The notes beneath the pieces were generated by a model. The model ran no database searches and was not told the origin of the DNA. It saw only the letters and a list, made by a program, of their open reading frames with translations. From VAZQ01 sp045811525 (GTDB taxonomy: Bacteria; Pseudomonadota; Alphaproteobacteria; Rhizobiales; Xanthobacteraceae): a stretch of DNA of 64,000 bases. This document shows, piece by piece, positions 17,140 through 25,325 of this stretch; the first letter of the stretch is position 1, and every line of letters begins with the position of its first letter. Location of the stretch: NCBI GenBank assembly GCA_045811525.1, contig JBJMTV010000015.1, positions 1 through 64,000 of the forward strand, in the 5' to 3' direction. The position numbers and the translations under genes are program-made.

Positions 17140-18712
17140 GCGCCAGGAGAACGAGGGCGCCGGCGAACCAGAGTGCTTGCCAGTTGGCGATGCCCTCATT
17201 GAAGACGATGTACAAGGCACAGGCGCCAATCGTCGCTGCCATGCAGCCCTCGGCCGCCAACGGCGCGGGGCGCCATTCCCACCCCGTGGCCAGGGCAAGC
17301 GCTACTGCCGCGCCAGTGAGTGGAGCAAAAGGAAAATCACGGTAGCGCGGGTCAAACACGAGCCCTAGCGCCGCCTGAACGGCGAGCACGCCCGTCCCGA
17401 TCAAGGCGAGCCCAAGCCACCAGGAGATCCCGCTCAGCGGGCGCGGGGCGCCCCTGCTGAGCATCAGCCTGCAGCTGGGCACCCCCACATCGGCGGGCAG
17501 CGCAACGGCGGCAAAGAGCGGCGCGAGGAGCGCCATCGCAGCCCAGGCGAGCGAGCGCAACCAATCGCCACGCGTAAGGCTTTCCAGCGGCACATTTGTC
17601 ATTGTCCAGGGCATCAACGAAGCCGAAACGAAGCCTAGCGTGGCCACGCGCAGCCACATGCCCGCTGACGCGCGATTGGCTCCCCGTCTGATGCAGACGA
17701 GGCCGACCACCACGAACAGGAAGGCGACCGCTGCCGCGGCCTGCCCGCGCCAATGCGGATGATTGGACACCGGCCGTCCCCACTCGAACTTGACGTGCCG
17801 ATCATAGGCGTCGAAGAGACCCCAATGTCCCCCGACCGTGCCTTCGAGCTGCCGTTTCCAGGGCTGGTCATAGGCCTCGATCAGGTTGAGCGCGTAATTT
17901 TCGCGTCTGGCGAGCGCCACGACCTCCTGGATGGCCCGCGCCTGATTGACGCGCGATGGCAGCGCCCCGTCCCGCATACGCCCGGCGCTGGGCCAGCCGA
18001 ACTCGCCTATCAGTATGTCCTTGCCGGGAAAGGCCGCGGCCATGCGCTTACGGATAGCGTCAACGTGACTGGCAGCGGCATCAGCGGGGATGGGGAAGTC
18101 CTCCCAATACGGAAGAATATGCACGGTGATGAAATCGACCGCGGACGCCACCTCCTGGTGGGCCAGCCAGAACTCCCAGACATCCGCATAGGTGACCGGA
18201 GCGGTGACCCGCGTCTTCACCTCGCGGATGATGCCAACGAGCTCTGGAGCGCCCATTTCGCCACGCAACAGCACCTCGTTACCGACGATCACGCCGGCGA
18301 TGACGTCGGGAAACTGCTCAGCCAGCGCTATCGCGGTAGTCACCTGCTTGCGGTTCGTTTCCGCGATGCTGGATAACCAAAGCCCCTGCAGGACTTTCAT
18401 GTTCTGGGTCTTGGCAATCTGCGCGATCCGATCGAGGCCGTGGTCGACCGAATAAGTACGAACGCAGTCGGTGACCTCCTTCAGCTGACGCAGGTCCTCT
18501 TCGATCTGGCGCGGGTCAAGCGGCACGTCGGGCCCGAATGGATTCTGGCCCGCGCGAAATGGCGCATAGGAAAGACAATGCAGCTTCTCTCCCGCACGCA
18601 CCTTGGGCTGCGGCATTTCTACCGGAGCGCCGAGCCAAGCCCAGGCCGCAACGAGGCCGCCGGCAACAACCATGAACAGGATGCCAATGAGAGCGATGGA
18701 TCGTGGCTGCAT
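17099..18712 (-). CDS. GH17-like membrane glucan-modifying protein (NdvC-like)
   Basis: A 537-residue protein: one N-terminal membrane segment (IALIGILFMVVAGGLVAAW), a periplasmic GH17-like domain (about 40-320) and a C-terminal block of about six membrane segments. The two GH17 catalytic glutamates are present: VIVGNEVLLR (Glu146) and IGEFGWPSAG (Glu237). It matches in size and layout the NdvC-type proteins that, with NdvB, make cyclic beta-(1,3)/(1,6)-glucan in Bradyrhizobium, where NdvC is needed for the 1,6 linkages. A role as transglucosylase on periplasmic glucan is inferred. It is divergent from the small secreted protein and the GT2 synthase. Confidence 0.75.
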   Translation of the reverse strand: MQPRSIALIGILFMVVAGGLVAAWAWLGAPVEMPQPKVRAGEKLHCLSYAPFRAGQNPFGPDVPLDPRQIEEDLRQLKEVTDCVRTYSVDHGLDRIAQIAKTQNMKVLQGLWLSSIAETNRKQVTTAIALAEQFPDVIAGVIVGNEVLLRGEMGAPELVGIIREVKTRVTAPVTYADVWEFWLAHQEVASAVDFITVHILPYWEDFPIPADAAASHVDAIRKRMAAAFPGKDILIGEFGWPSAGRMRDGALPSRVNQARAIQEVVALARRENYALNLIEAYDQPWKRQLEGTVGGHWGLFDAYDRHVKFEWGRPVSNHPHWRGQAAAAVAFLFVVVGLVCIRRGANRASAGMWLRVATLGFVSASLMPWTMTNVPLESLTRGDWLRSLAWAAMALLAPLFAAVALPADVGVPSCRLMLSRGAPRPLSGISWWLGLALIGTGVLAVQAALGLVFDPRYRDFPFAPLTGAAVALALATGWEWRPAPLAAEGCMAATIGACALYIVFNEGIANWQALWFAGALVLLALTLVQVRDAPSSK

Positions 18713-18919
18713 GTCCGTGCTCAGGGTGCTGCTGCCGTTTGGAAAGGTCGGGTAGCGCTCCGACGGTCATGATCGTCAATTATTTCACCCCGAGCCAGCT
18801 TTGTACTTGGCGCCCTCGCGTCCGACTGCTTTAATTCGGGCGGTTAGGCTGCGGAGACGGTCGCCGCAATGCTGACGGAATTGCGTCAGCAAGTGCTGCA
18901 AACAACATTCAGAGCAACG

Positions 18920-19378
18920 ATGCGTCCTTATTTTCTGCGTGGGCTGGCGGCGGCTTTCGGTATCGCGATCCTGTTTGCCGCCACGGATCTGGCGCTTGCA
19001 CAGAACAATGAGGTCAAGCCGGAGAAACCGGCCGGCGAAGCCAAGGACCCGCAAAAGAAAATTGACGAGTTTGCGGAGGCCGAGCAGTCGTTGGTTGGGC
19101 CCGCCGCCAACCGTGAATGCGTATGGCTCGGGCGGCGTGTTGTTAGTCTCCTCTGGCGCGACGATCTCGACACGGCTTTCCGTCATCTCGACCTTTACGA
19201 TCGCTTCGGCTGCCCGGCCGATCACATCCAGGCCACCTTCCGTTGCGTGCTCAGCCACGGTGAGATCGATCCGAAAGCGGCCGAGAAGCTCAACGCTCGC
19301 GTGCATGCTTGCTGGGTGAACCCAACGGGCGAGATGAAGGGGACGGCTTCTGCGCCGAGCACGAGCACCAATCGCTAA
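18920..19378 (+). CDS. Small secreted protein of the beta-glucan locus
   Basis: From ATG 18920 a 152-residue protein with a signal peptide (GLAAAFGIAILFAATDLALAQ), then a charged segment and a conserved-looking core with cysteines (ANRECVWLGRRVVSLLWRDD, DRFGCPADHIQATFRCVL, ARVHACWVNP). Similar small proteins beside Bradyrhizobium glucan genes are annotated as beta-1,3/1,6-glucan biosynthesis proteins; I make the link from memory of that context plus position between the two GH17 genes. Role unknown, presumably periplasmic. The frame extends upstream to 18869. Its stop codon lies inside the first copy of a direct repeat. Confidence 0.65.
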   Translation: MRPYFLRGLAAAFGIAILFAATDLALAQNNEVKPEKPAGEAKDPQKKIDEFAEAEQSLVGPAANRECVWLGRRVVSLLWRDDLDTAFRHLDLYDRFGCPADHIQATFRCVLSHGEIDPKAAEKLNARVHACWVNPTGEMKGTASAPSTSTNR

Positions 19379-19427
19379 GCTGTACAGACGTTCAGCAAAT
19401 CTTCGTCTAAGCTGTACAGGCGTTCAG
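19375..19427. repeat. Two 21-bp direct repeats, 32 bp apart
   Basis: Copies at 19375-19395 and 19407-19427 share CTAAGCTGTACAG-R-CGTTCAG with a single mismatch. Start-to-start spacing is 32 bp, about three helical turns. The first copy contains the TAA stop of the small secreted protein. The pair lies about 180-235 bp before the GT2 synthase start, in the only non-coding stretch of that side of the locus. It could be a paired operator for the synthase gene, or a remnant of a short duplication. Confidence 0.75.
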
Positions 19428-19608
19428 AATGACTTTCTAAATCAGTGTTCGATATTTTTTTAGCTCTAGGCTGCACTTTCTTGAAACCGACACGACTGCT
19501 CGCTACTTGCTTAGACGCCCGTCGCTGAGGTAGCTTTTCACAACCTCAGTTGAACCTAGGGGACAGGTTCGGGTCTCCGCCTTCCGGCCCCGCGTGGTTG
19601 TTGGTCAA

Positions 19609-22305
19609 ATGCGCTCCGTCGCTGCTGTGGTGGCGATTGTCGTCTGCGTGCATGCCGCCCTCTGGACGTTGCTCCAACGGCACTTGGCAGTCGCCAATAT
19701 CGATGCTCCCCTCGCCAGCATTTCCTATTCGCCCTACACGCGCTCGCAGCATCCGGATTACGGCGATCGGCCCACGGCCGAGCAAATCCGCACCGATCTA
19801 AAAATTCTCAGTCCCTCCACGCAGGCCATCCGCACCTACAGCTCCACCGGTGGCGGTGAGCTCATTCCCGGGATTGCCGCGGAGTTCGGGCTCAAGGTCA
19901 CCCTCGGCATCTGGATCGACAGGGACGACGCGCGCAACGAGCGCGAAATTCAGGCGGCAATCGCCCTCGCCCGGCGCTACAGCAACATCAACGCGATCGT
20001 CGTCGGCAACGAGGTGATGCTGCGTGCGGAGAAGTCCGTAGACGAGCTGATAGCAATCATACGGCGGGTCAAACGACAGGTCGAACTCGGGGGCCGGCAA
20101 ATTCCTGTGACGACCGGCGAAACCCACGACGTCTGGCTCGGATATACGAGCAAGCCTGCCGAGGCCGCCGCCAAGGCGGAAGCGGCGACGAAGCTCGCAG
20201 CCGCGGTCGACTTCATCGCCGTCCACATCCTGCCGTACTGGGACGAGGTGCCGTCGCAGGATGCGGTGCAGCATACCATCCGCAAGTACCATGAGCTGCG
20301 GGTGAGGCACCCCGGCAAGCGCATCGTCATCGCCGAGTTCGGCTGGCCGAGTGCCGGGTACAACTATCATGCCGCCACTCCCGGCCGAATTGAACAAGCG
20401 GTGGTTTTGCGTGACTTCATCGCACGAGCCGAGGCCTACGGCATCGACTACAACATCATTGAGGCGTTCGATCAGCCGTGGAAGACGCAAGAGGGCAGCG
20501 TCGGCCGTTACTGGGGCATCTTCGATGCGTCGCGCAATCCCAAGTTCGCCTGGATCGGGCCAGCGGCGGACCCCGCTCACTGGAAGATTGCCGGGCTTGC
20601 GGTTTTGTTCGGGCTGCTGTTGTCGCTGCCCATTGTTGCCCGCAGGCGCGCCACTCTTGGCGAGGTGGTGACCCTCACGGTTGCCGCCAATACAGTGGGC
20701 GCCTGGTTCGCCATGGTGTTCGCGTTCTGGCTCGCCCATTACTTTGTCTGGGGTGCTGCTTTCGCTCTCGTGCTGGGTGTAATCCTGCTGGTGCCGCTAG
20801 CGGTGATTGCGCTGGCGCGTATCGAGGAGATCGCGACCGTCGCTTTCGGCCAGGGACCGCAACGGCTGCTCAACCGCGTCGCTGTGAAGGACGAAGGCTT
20901 CGCTCCTAAAGTGTCGATCCACATTCCGGCCTATCGCGAGCCGCCGGAAATGCTCAAGGCCACCCTCGACTCGGTGGCCGAGCTTGATTATCCAAACTTC
21001 GAGTGCGTGGTGGTGATCAACAATACGCCTGATCCCGCTTTCTGGCGGCCGATCGAGGATCATTGCCGAGCACTGGGCGAGCGCTTCAAGTTCATCAATC
21101 AGGACAACGTCTGCGGCTTCAAGGCGGGCGCCCTACGGCTGGCGGCGGCTCATACGGCCAACGACGCGGAGATTATCGGTGTCATAGACGCCGATTACGT
21201 CGTGCAGCGTGATTGGTTGAAAGATCTGGTTCCCGCCTTCGCTGACCCGGCAGTCGGTATGATCCAGGCTCCGCAAGACCATCGCGATGGCGAGCGCTCG
21301 CTCATGCACCACGCCATGAATGGCGAGTATGCCGGCTTCTTCGACATCGGCATGATCCAGCGTAACGAGGCCAACGCGGTCATCGTCCACGGGACAATGT
21401 GCCTCATCCGGCGCCAAGCGTTGGTGTCGGCCGGCAGCTGGTCGAGCGACACCATCGTCGAAGATTCCGATCTCGGTCTCGCCGTGCTCGAGCAAGGCTG
21501 GCAAATTCACTACACCAACCGGCGCTATGGGCACGGGCTACTCCCCGATACCTTCGAGGCCTACAAGAAGCAGCGTTACCGCTGGGCTTATGGCGGCTTG
21601 CAGATCCTGAAAAAGCACGTGCGCTCGCTGCTCCCGGGCGTGCCCGGATTGACGCGGGAGCAGAAGCGCGAATTCGCCTTGGGCTGGCTCAATTGGCTCG
21701 GTGCGGAATCGCTTGGAGTCGTGGTCGCGATCCTCAATCTCCTATGGGTGCCGGTCGTCGCTTACGTCGGCATCGCGATTCCCGATATGATACTCACGGT
21801 GCCGATCCTCGCCGCCTTCGTGGTCACATTCGCTCATTTCGTCGTGCTCTACCGGCTGCGCGTCGCCGTGCCGCTAGGGCAGATGATCGGCGCCGTGGTG
21901 GCCGCCATGGCCGTGCAGTGGACGGTGGCGCGCGCGGTGGCGAGCGGCATCTGGAAGGAGAGCCTGCCATTCACGCGCACCGCCAAGGGCGGCGCGACGC
22001 ACAAGGGGCCCGACTTCCCTGCATTCTGGGAGGCGGTGCTAGCCGCGCTGCTGCTGGGCGGTGCGGCGGTGGTTACAGTTACCAACTACAAGGAAATCCG
22101 CGAGGTGTATGTGTTCGCAGCGGTGCTGGTCGTGCAGAGCCTGCCGTTCCTGGCGGCCGTGGCGATTGCCGCTCTTGAGGGGACGCCGTTCAACGATCTT
22201 GCTTACTGGCGCGGTGTCGAAGCCAGAATGGCGGCGACGCTGCCGCAACCCGGTACAGTGGCCGAAGCTTCTGTCGAGCAGAAGTCCGTCATCAGCAACC
22301 AATAA
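19609..22305 (+). CDS. GH17-GT2 beta-glucan synthase (NdvB-like)
   Basis: An 898-residue fusion. An N-terminal anchor (VAAVVAIVVCVHAALW) precedes a GH17-like domain (about 35-310) with both glutamates: VVGNEVMLR (Glu135) and IAEFGWPSAG (Glu243). Three membrane segments follow, then a processive GT2 domain: IPAYREPPEMLKATLDSV, DADYVV near 527, EDSD near 618 and QRYRW near 655. C-terminal membrane segments end the protein. This is the layout of NdvB-type synthases that make beta-(1,3)/(1,6)-glucan from UDP-glucose and modify it in the periplasm. A GTG five codons earlier (19594) is an alternative start. Such glucans act in hypo-osmotic adaptation and, in Bradyrhizobium, in nodule symbiosis. Confidence 0.82.
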   Translation: MRSVAAVVAIVVCVHAALWTLLQRHLAVANIDAPLASISYSPYTRSQHPDYGDRPTAEQIRTDLKILSPSTQAIRTYSSTGGGELIPGIAAEFGLKVTLGIWIDRDDARNEREIQAAIALARRYSNINAIVVGNEVMLRAEKSVDELIAIIRRVKRQVELGGRQIPVTTGETHDVWLGYTSKPAEAAAKAEAATKLAAAVDFIAVHILPYWDEVPSQDAVQHTIRKYHELRVRHPGKRIVIAEFGWPSAGYNYHAATPGRIEQAVVLRDFIARAEAYGIDYNIIEAFDQPWKTQEGSVGRYWGIFDASRNPKFAWIGPAADPAHWKIAGLAVLFGLLLSLPIVARRRATLGEVVTLTVAANTVGAWFAMVFAFWLAHYFVWGAAFALVLGVILLVPLAVIALARIEEIATVAFGQGPQRLLNRVAVKDEGFAPKVSIHIPAYREPPEMLKATLDSVAELDYPNFECVVVINNTPDPAFWRPIEDHCRALGERFKFINQDNVCGFKAGALRLAAAHTANDAEIIGVIDADYVVQRDWLKDLVPAFADPAVGMIQAPQDHRDGERSLMHHAMNGEYAGFFDIGMIQRNEANAVIVHGTMCLIRRQALVSAGSWSSDTIVEDSDLGLAVLEQGWQIHYTNRRYGHGLLPDTFEAYKKQRYRWAYGGLQILKKHVRSLLPGVPGLTREQKREFALGWLNWLGAESLGVVVAILNLLWVPVVAYVGIAIPDMILTVPILAAFVVTFAHFVVLYRLRVAVPLGQMIGAVVAAMAVQWTVARAVASGIWKESLPFTRTAKGGATHKGPDFPAFWEAVLAALLLGGAAVVTVTNYKEIREVYVFAAVLVVQSLPFLAAVAIAALEGTPFNDLAYWRGVEARMAATLPQPGTVAEASVEQKSVISNQ

Positions 22306-22368
22306 TCGTCAAGTCGTCAGCACGCCTACAGTAGGAACACGCGAGAGTGTCCAGTGTCGCGCTCGCGC

Positions 22369-23538
22369 TCACTGCGCCATGGCGGTTTCGACCAGCCGCA
22401 CCCAGTACGAGGTGCCGACCGGGATCACGTCGTCATTGAAATCGTAAGCGGGGTGATGCAGCCCGGCGCTGTCGCCGTTGCCAATGAAGATGAAAGCACC
22501 GGGGCGTGCCTCCAGCATGAACGAAAAGTCCTCCGCGCCCATGACTGGCGCTGCATCGTCATCGACGCGTTCGGCGCCGACCACTTCGGCCGCCACCTTC
22601 GCCGCGAATTGCGTTTGGCGCTCGTGGTTGCGCGTGATGGGATAATCACGCTTGTAGGTGAGCTTCGCGGTTGCACCATAAAGGTGTGCCGTTCCTTCAA
22701 CGACCTGGTGCAGGCGCTGCTCCAGGAGGTCACGCACTGCGGGTGTCAGGCTGCGCGCCGTCCCGCGCAGCAGCGCGGTTTGCGGTATGACATTGTCCGT
22801 GGTCCCCGCCTGGAACACGGTGATCGACACCACGGCCGCCTGCAACGGATCCACGTTACGCGCCACGATCGATTGGATCTGATTGACGATTTGGCAGCCG
22901 ACCAGCACCGTATCGATCGAGACATGCGGGCGCGCCGCGTGTCCGCCCCGCCCCTCGATCTCGATCGTCAGCCGGTCGGCGGCCGCCATCAGCGGTCCGG
23001 GACGCAGCGCGAACTGGCCGACTGGCAGGCCCGGATAGTTGTGCATCCCGTACACTTCCTCGATAGAGAACCGCTCCATCAATCCGTCCTGCACCATGGC
23101 CTTGCCACCGGCGCCCCCCTCCTCGGCAGGCTGGAAAATCACCACCGCCGTGCCAGCGAAGTTGCGAGTCTCCGCGAGGTAGCGCGCCGCGCCGAGGAGC
23201 ATGGCCGTATGCCCATCATGGCCGCAGGCATGCATTTTTCCGGGTACCGTCGATTTGTAGGGAAGCTGGTTTGCTTCCTCGATTGGTAGCGCATCCATGT
23301 CGGCGCGCAGCCCGACGACGCGGCCGCTTCCGGCGCCGCGGCTGCCGCGGATCACTCCCACCACGCCGGTGCGACCGATGCCGCTCACCACCTCGTCACA
23401 GCCGAAAGTTTTGAGCTTCTCGGCGACAATTCCCGCCGTGCGGTGCACGTCGTAGAGGAGCTCTGGATGGGCGTGGATGTCGCGCCGCCACTCGGTGATG
23501 TCACTATGAAGGTCGGCAATGCGGTTGACGATCGGCAT
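22369..23538 (-). CDS. M20 family amidohydrolase (hippurate hydrolase type)
   Basis: A 389-residue M20D peptidase/amidohydrolase. It has RRDIHAHPEL near the start, LRADMDALPI, the metal-binding MHACGHDGHTAMLLGAA, the EEGGAGG acid motif, and a dimerisation domain with RGGHAARPH. The C-terminal DDDAAPVMGAEDFSFML completes the metal site. Such enzymes cleave N-acyl amino acids such as hippurate, indole-acetyl amino acids or N-acetylated diaminopimelate; the substrate is not evident. The ATG at 23538 matches the family start, while the frame extends to 23607. No signal peptide, so cytoplasmic. Confidence 0.9.
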   Translation of the reverse strand: MPIVNRIADLHSDITEWRRDIHAHPELLYDVHRTAGIVAEKLKTFGCDEVVSGIGRTGVVGVIRGSRGAGSGRVVGLRADMDALPIEEANQLPYKSTVPGKMHACGHDGHTAMLLGAARYLAETRNFAGTAVVIFQPAEEGGAGGKAMVQDGLMERFSIEEVYGMHNYPGLPVGQFALRPGPLMAAADRLTIEIEGRGGHAARPHVSIDTVLVGCQIVNQIQSIVARNVDPLQAAVVSITVFQAGTTDNVIPQTALLRGTARSLTPAVRDLLEQRLHQVVEGTAHLYGATAKLTYKRDYPITRNHERQTQFAAKVAAEVVGAERVDDDAAPVMGAEDFSFMLEARPGAFIFIGNGDSAGLHHPAYDFNDDVIPVGTSYWVRLVETAMAQ

Positions 23539-23726
23539 TGGTTGCACTCGCTTTCCGCGGGACCATGGTGCTGGTGCGGAGCATAGGGCGAACCTGCACA
23601 CTTGCACAGGTCCACCCCCGCAAGGGCGCTGCGCGCTTGACCAAGCCTGGTCTCCCCCCTACACACGGCGCGCCGCGGGAGCGCCGGCCGCAGATTGACT
23701 GCAGCTTGGACGCGCCTTGCTCCTGA

Positions 23727-23762
23727 GGGCCCGTAGCTCAGTGGTAGAGCAACTGGCTTTTA
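23727..23762 (+). pseudogene. Orphan 5' half of a tRNA-Lys gene
   Basis: Thirty-six bases match tRNA-Lys from the acceptor stem through the anticodon loop: GGGCCCG, D-arm GCTC-AGTGGTA-GAGC, anticodon 5' strand ACTGG and loop start CTTTTA. The 3' half is missing. The following 136 bases contain no matching anticodon strand, T-arm or CCA, and no group I intron core. It lies 172 bp upstream of the intron-bearing tRNA-Lys, with the same acceptor 5' strand but a different anticodon stem. It looks like a remnant of a second, tandem tRNA-Lys gene. Confidence 0.75.
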
Positions 23763-23898
23763 CTTCTTGTCGGCCAATTTTGTCTAAGCGTGACTTACTG
23801 GGAGCGCGGCTAAATCGCTCTGGCTGGGTTGCGCTTGAAATTCGGGCGACGACCGAGTACCCAGGTGCCGCGACGACGAACCACGTCGTGGTTGGCAT

Positions 23899-24190
23899 GG
23901 GCCCGTAGCTCAGGGGTAGAGCATCTGACTTTGATTAGGAGCACCGACCGGAAACGGTAGGACGAAACAGGCGTCAAATTCGGGGAACCCTTCCGCCGAC
24001 TCGGCGATGGCAATCCCGAACCAAGCCCCGGTGGGGAAGGTGTAGAGACTAGACGGCGCCCACCTAAAGCCGAACGGCCATGGTGAAGGGATAGTCCAGA
24101 CTGCAAACCTCGCCTTTAGGGTGAGGGCGGCGAAAGTCGTAGCGGTAAGTAATCAGAGGGTCGTTGGTTCGAAACCAACCGGGCTCACCA
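23899..24190 (+). tRNA. tRNA-Lys(UUU), split by a group I intron
   Basis: Exon 1 (23899-23932) holds acceptor GGGCCCG, D-arm GCTC-loop-GAGC, anticodon strand TCTGA and CTTT. Exon 2 (24150-24190) holds TAA, strand TCAGA, the variable loop, T-arm GTTGG-TTCGAAA-CCAAC, acceptor CGGGCTC and encoded ACCA. Joined, the anticodon loop is CUUUUAA, so the anticodon is UUU with the usual lysine loop. All stems pair, with one G-U in the acceptor. The intron lies between anticodon bases 35 and 36. Removal is required for a functional tRNA. The neighbouring 5' half at 23727 is not a substitute. Confidence 0.93.
23933..24149 (+). ncRNA. Group I intron (IC3-like) in tRNA-Lys
   Basis: This 217-nt insert has the core of the bacterial tRNA introns known from Azoarcus tRNA-Ile and Agrobacterium tRNA-Arg. 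Blocks GTCAAATTCGG (from 23973), ATGGCAA (24006), AGGTGTAGAGACTAGACGGC (from 24038) and ATAGTCCAG (24091) match those introns nearly base for base. P7 is formed by GACTA (24047-24051) and TAGTC (24092-24096). P2 is ACCG-GAAA-CGGT at 23947-23958. The 5' splice site follows a U and the last intron base is G. The intron start GAUUA pairs with 3' exon UAAUC (P10), and the next bases GGAG pair with CUUU of exon 1 (P1, U-G at the site). No homing endonuclease is encoded. Confidence 0.95.
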
Positions 24191-24259
24191 GCCATTTCCT
24201 GTTTGAACCCAGTCCAAAGTGCCCAGGCAGAAAGGGGCGAGGCTCGTTTGCTTCTGGCC

Positions 24260-25150
24260 TCAATTCGTCGCAAAGCCGGCAAGCTGTTTGATGTTGTAGC
24301 GCATCAAAGCGATATAGCTCGGCGCGTCGCCGTTTGCGTCCGTCAGCGCGTCCGAATAGAGCTTGCCCCCGACTTTGCTGCCGGTCTCCCTCGCGATCTG
24401 CTGGACCAGCCGCGGATCGGTAACGTTTTCGAGAAACACGCCTGCGGCTTTCTGCTGTCTCGCCTGCGTGATGATGGCCGCAACATCCTTCGCCGAAGCT
24501 TCGGCATCGGTTGACACACCCTGCGGCGCGCTGAAGTGGATGCCATAGGCATCCTCGAAATAGCCAAAGGCGTTATGGCTGGTGATCACGTTGCGACGGT
24601 CCGCAGGAATGCCCGCAATGACGTCCTTTACCTCCTGCTCAAGCGCATCGAGCTTGCTGAGATAAGCCTCGGTGTTGGATTGATAGGCGGCTTTCCCGCC
24701 AGGATCGACCGCCGTCAACGCGGCGCGAATGTTCGTGACGTACATCTTCACGTTGGCCACGGACTGCCAAGCATGCGGGTCGACCGCGCCATGGCCGTGG
24801 TCGGCGGCGCGCTCGCGCGGACGAATGCCGTTGCTCACGACGACAATGGGAGCCCTGGCGCCGGACGCTTTGATCAGCCGTTCGAGCCATCCCTCGAAGC
24901 CAAGCCCGTTCACCAACACGATGTTGGCCGCAGCGGCCTTCTTGGCGTCAGCCGGCGAAGGCGAATATGTGTGAGCGTTGCCGTCAGGGCCGACCAGCAC
25001 GTCCACGATCACCCGATCGCCGCCGACATTCCTCACGAGGTCGGCGAGTATCGAGAAGCTGGCGAGTGCATTGAGCTTATGTTCGGCCCTCGCCGGCGGG
25101 GCGGTGATCAGCGCTGCGAATGCTGCCGCGAGAATGACATGCCGTCTCAT
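24260..25150 (-). CDS. Zinc ABC transporter substrate-binding protein (ZnuA-like)
   Basis: A 296-residue periplasmic cluster-9 metal-binding protein. A signal peptide (ILAAAFAALITAPPARA) is followed by ASFSILADLVRNVGGDRV, the first His ligand in DGNAHTYSPSPADAKK, a short His-containing loop (ADHGHGAVDPHAW), ITSHNAFGYF and the C-terminal KLYSDALTD. These are the usual zinc ligands. The ATG at 25150 gives a normal signal peptide; the frame extends to a TTG at 25240. No membrane or ATPase subunit is adjacent, so it works with transporter parts encoded elsewhere. A Zur-like operator lies about 60 bp upstream, which supports zinc rather than manganese. Confidence 0.85.
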   Translation of the reverse strand: MRRHVILAAAFAALITAPPARAEHKLNALASFSILADLVRNVGGDRVIVDVLVGPDGNAHTYSPSPADAKKAAAANIVLVNGLGFEGWLERLIKASGARAPIVVVSNGIRPRERAADHGHGAVDPHAWQSVANVKMYVTNIRAALTAVDPGGKAAYQSNTEAYLSKLDALEQEVKDVIAGIPADRRNVITSHNAFGYFEDAYGIHFSAPQGVSTDAEASAKDVAAIITQARQQKAAGVFLENVTDPRLVQQIARETGSKVGGKLYSDALTDANGDAPSYIALMRYNIKQLAGFATN

Positions 25151-25212
25151 CTTTACGTCTCCCGATCCGATAACCGCGTACAGCAAATTCGGACCTGCCC
25201 GGCCTCTACGTA

Positions 25213-25224
25213 ATGTTATAACAT
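25213..25224. promoter_or_regulatory. Zur-type operator
   Basis: ATGTTATAACAT is a perfect 12-bp palindrome inside TAATGTTATAACATAACA, an AT-rich island in GC-rich DNA. It matches the core of alphaproteobacterial Zur boxes (TGTTATNNTATAACA-like). It lies about 63 bp upstream of the zinc-binding protein gene on the minus strand and about 100 bp from the divergent TctC gene. Zinc-replete Zur would repress from here. Confidence 0.7.
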
Positions 25225-25325
25225 AACACATACAGTACAAGCGAGGGCCCCGCTTGCAGAACTCCCGATAACTTCATCTCATGAGAACGTCAGGGCTGCA
25301 CGTGCCTCCGCGGTTAGAGGGTGTG

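Noticed and set aside
24064..24282. Minus-strand frames across the tRNA and intron (also 23810-24106)
   Set aside because: They lie over structured RNA whose pairing explains the sequence; the frames have no family likeness. The intron therefore encodes no endonuclease.
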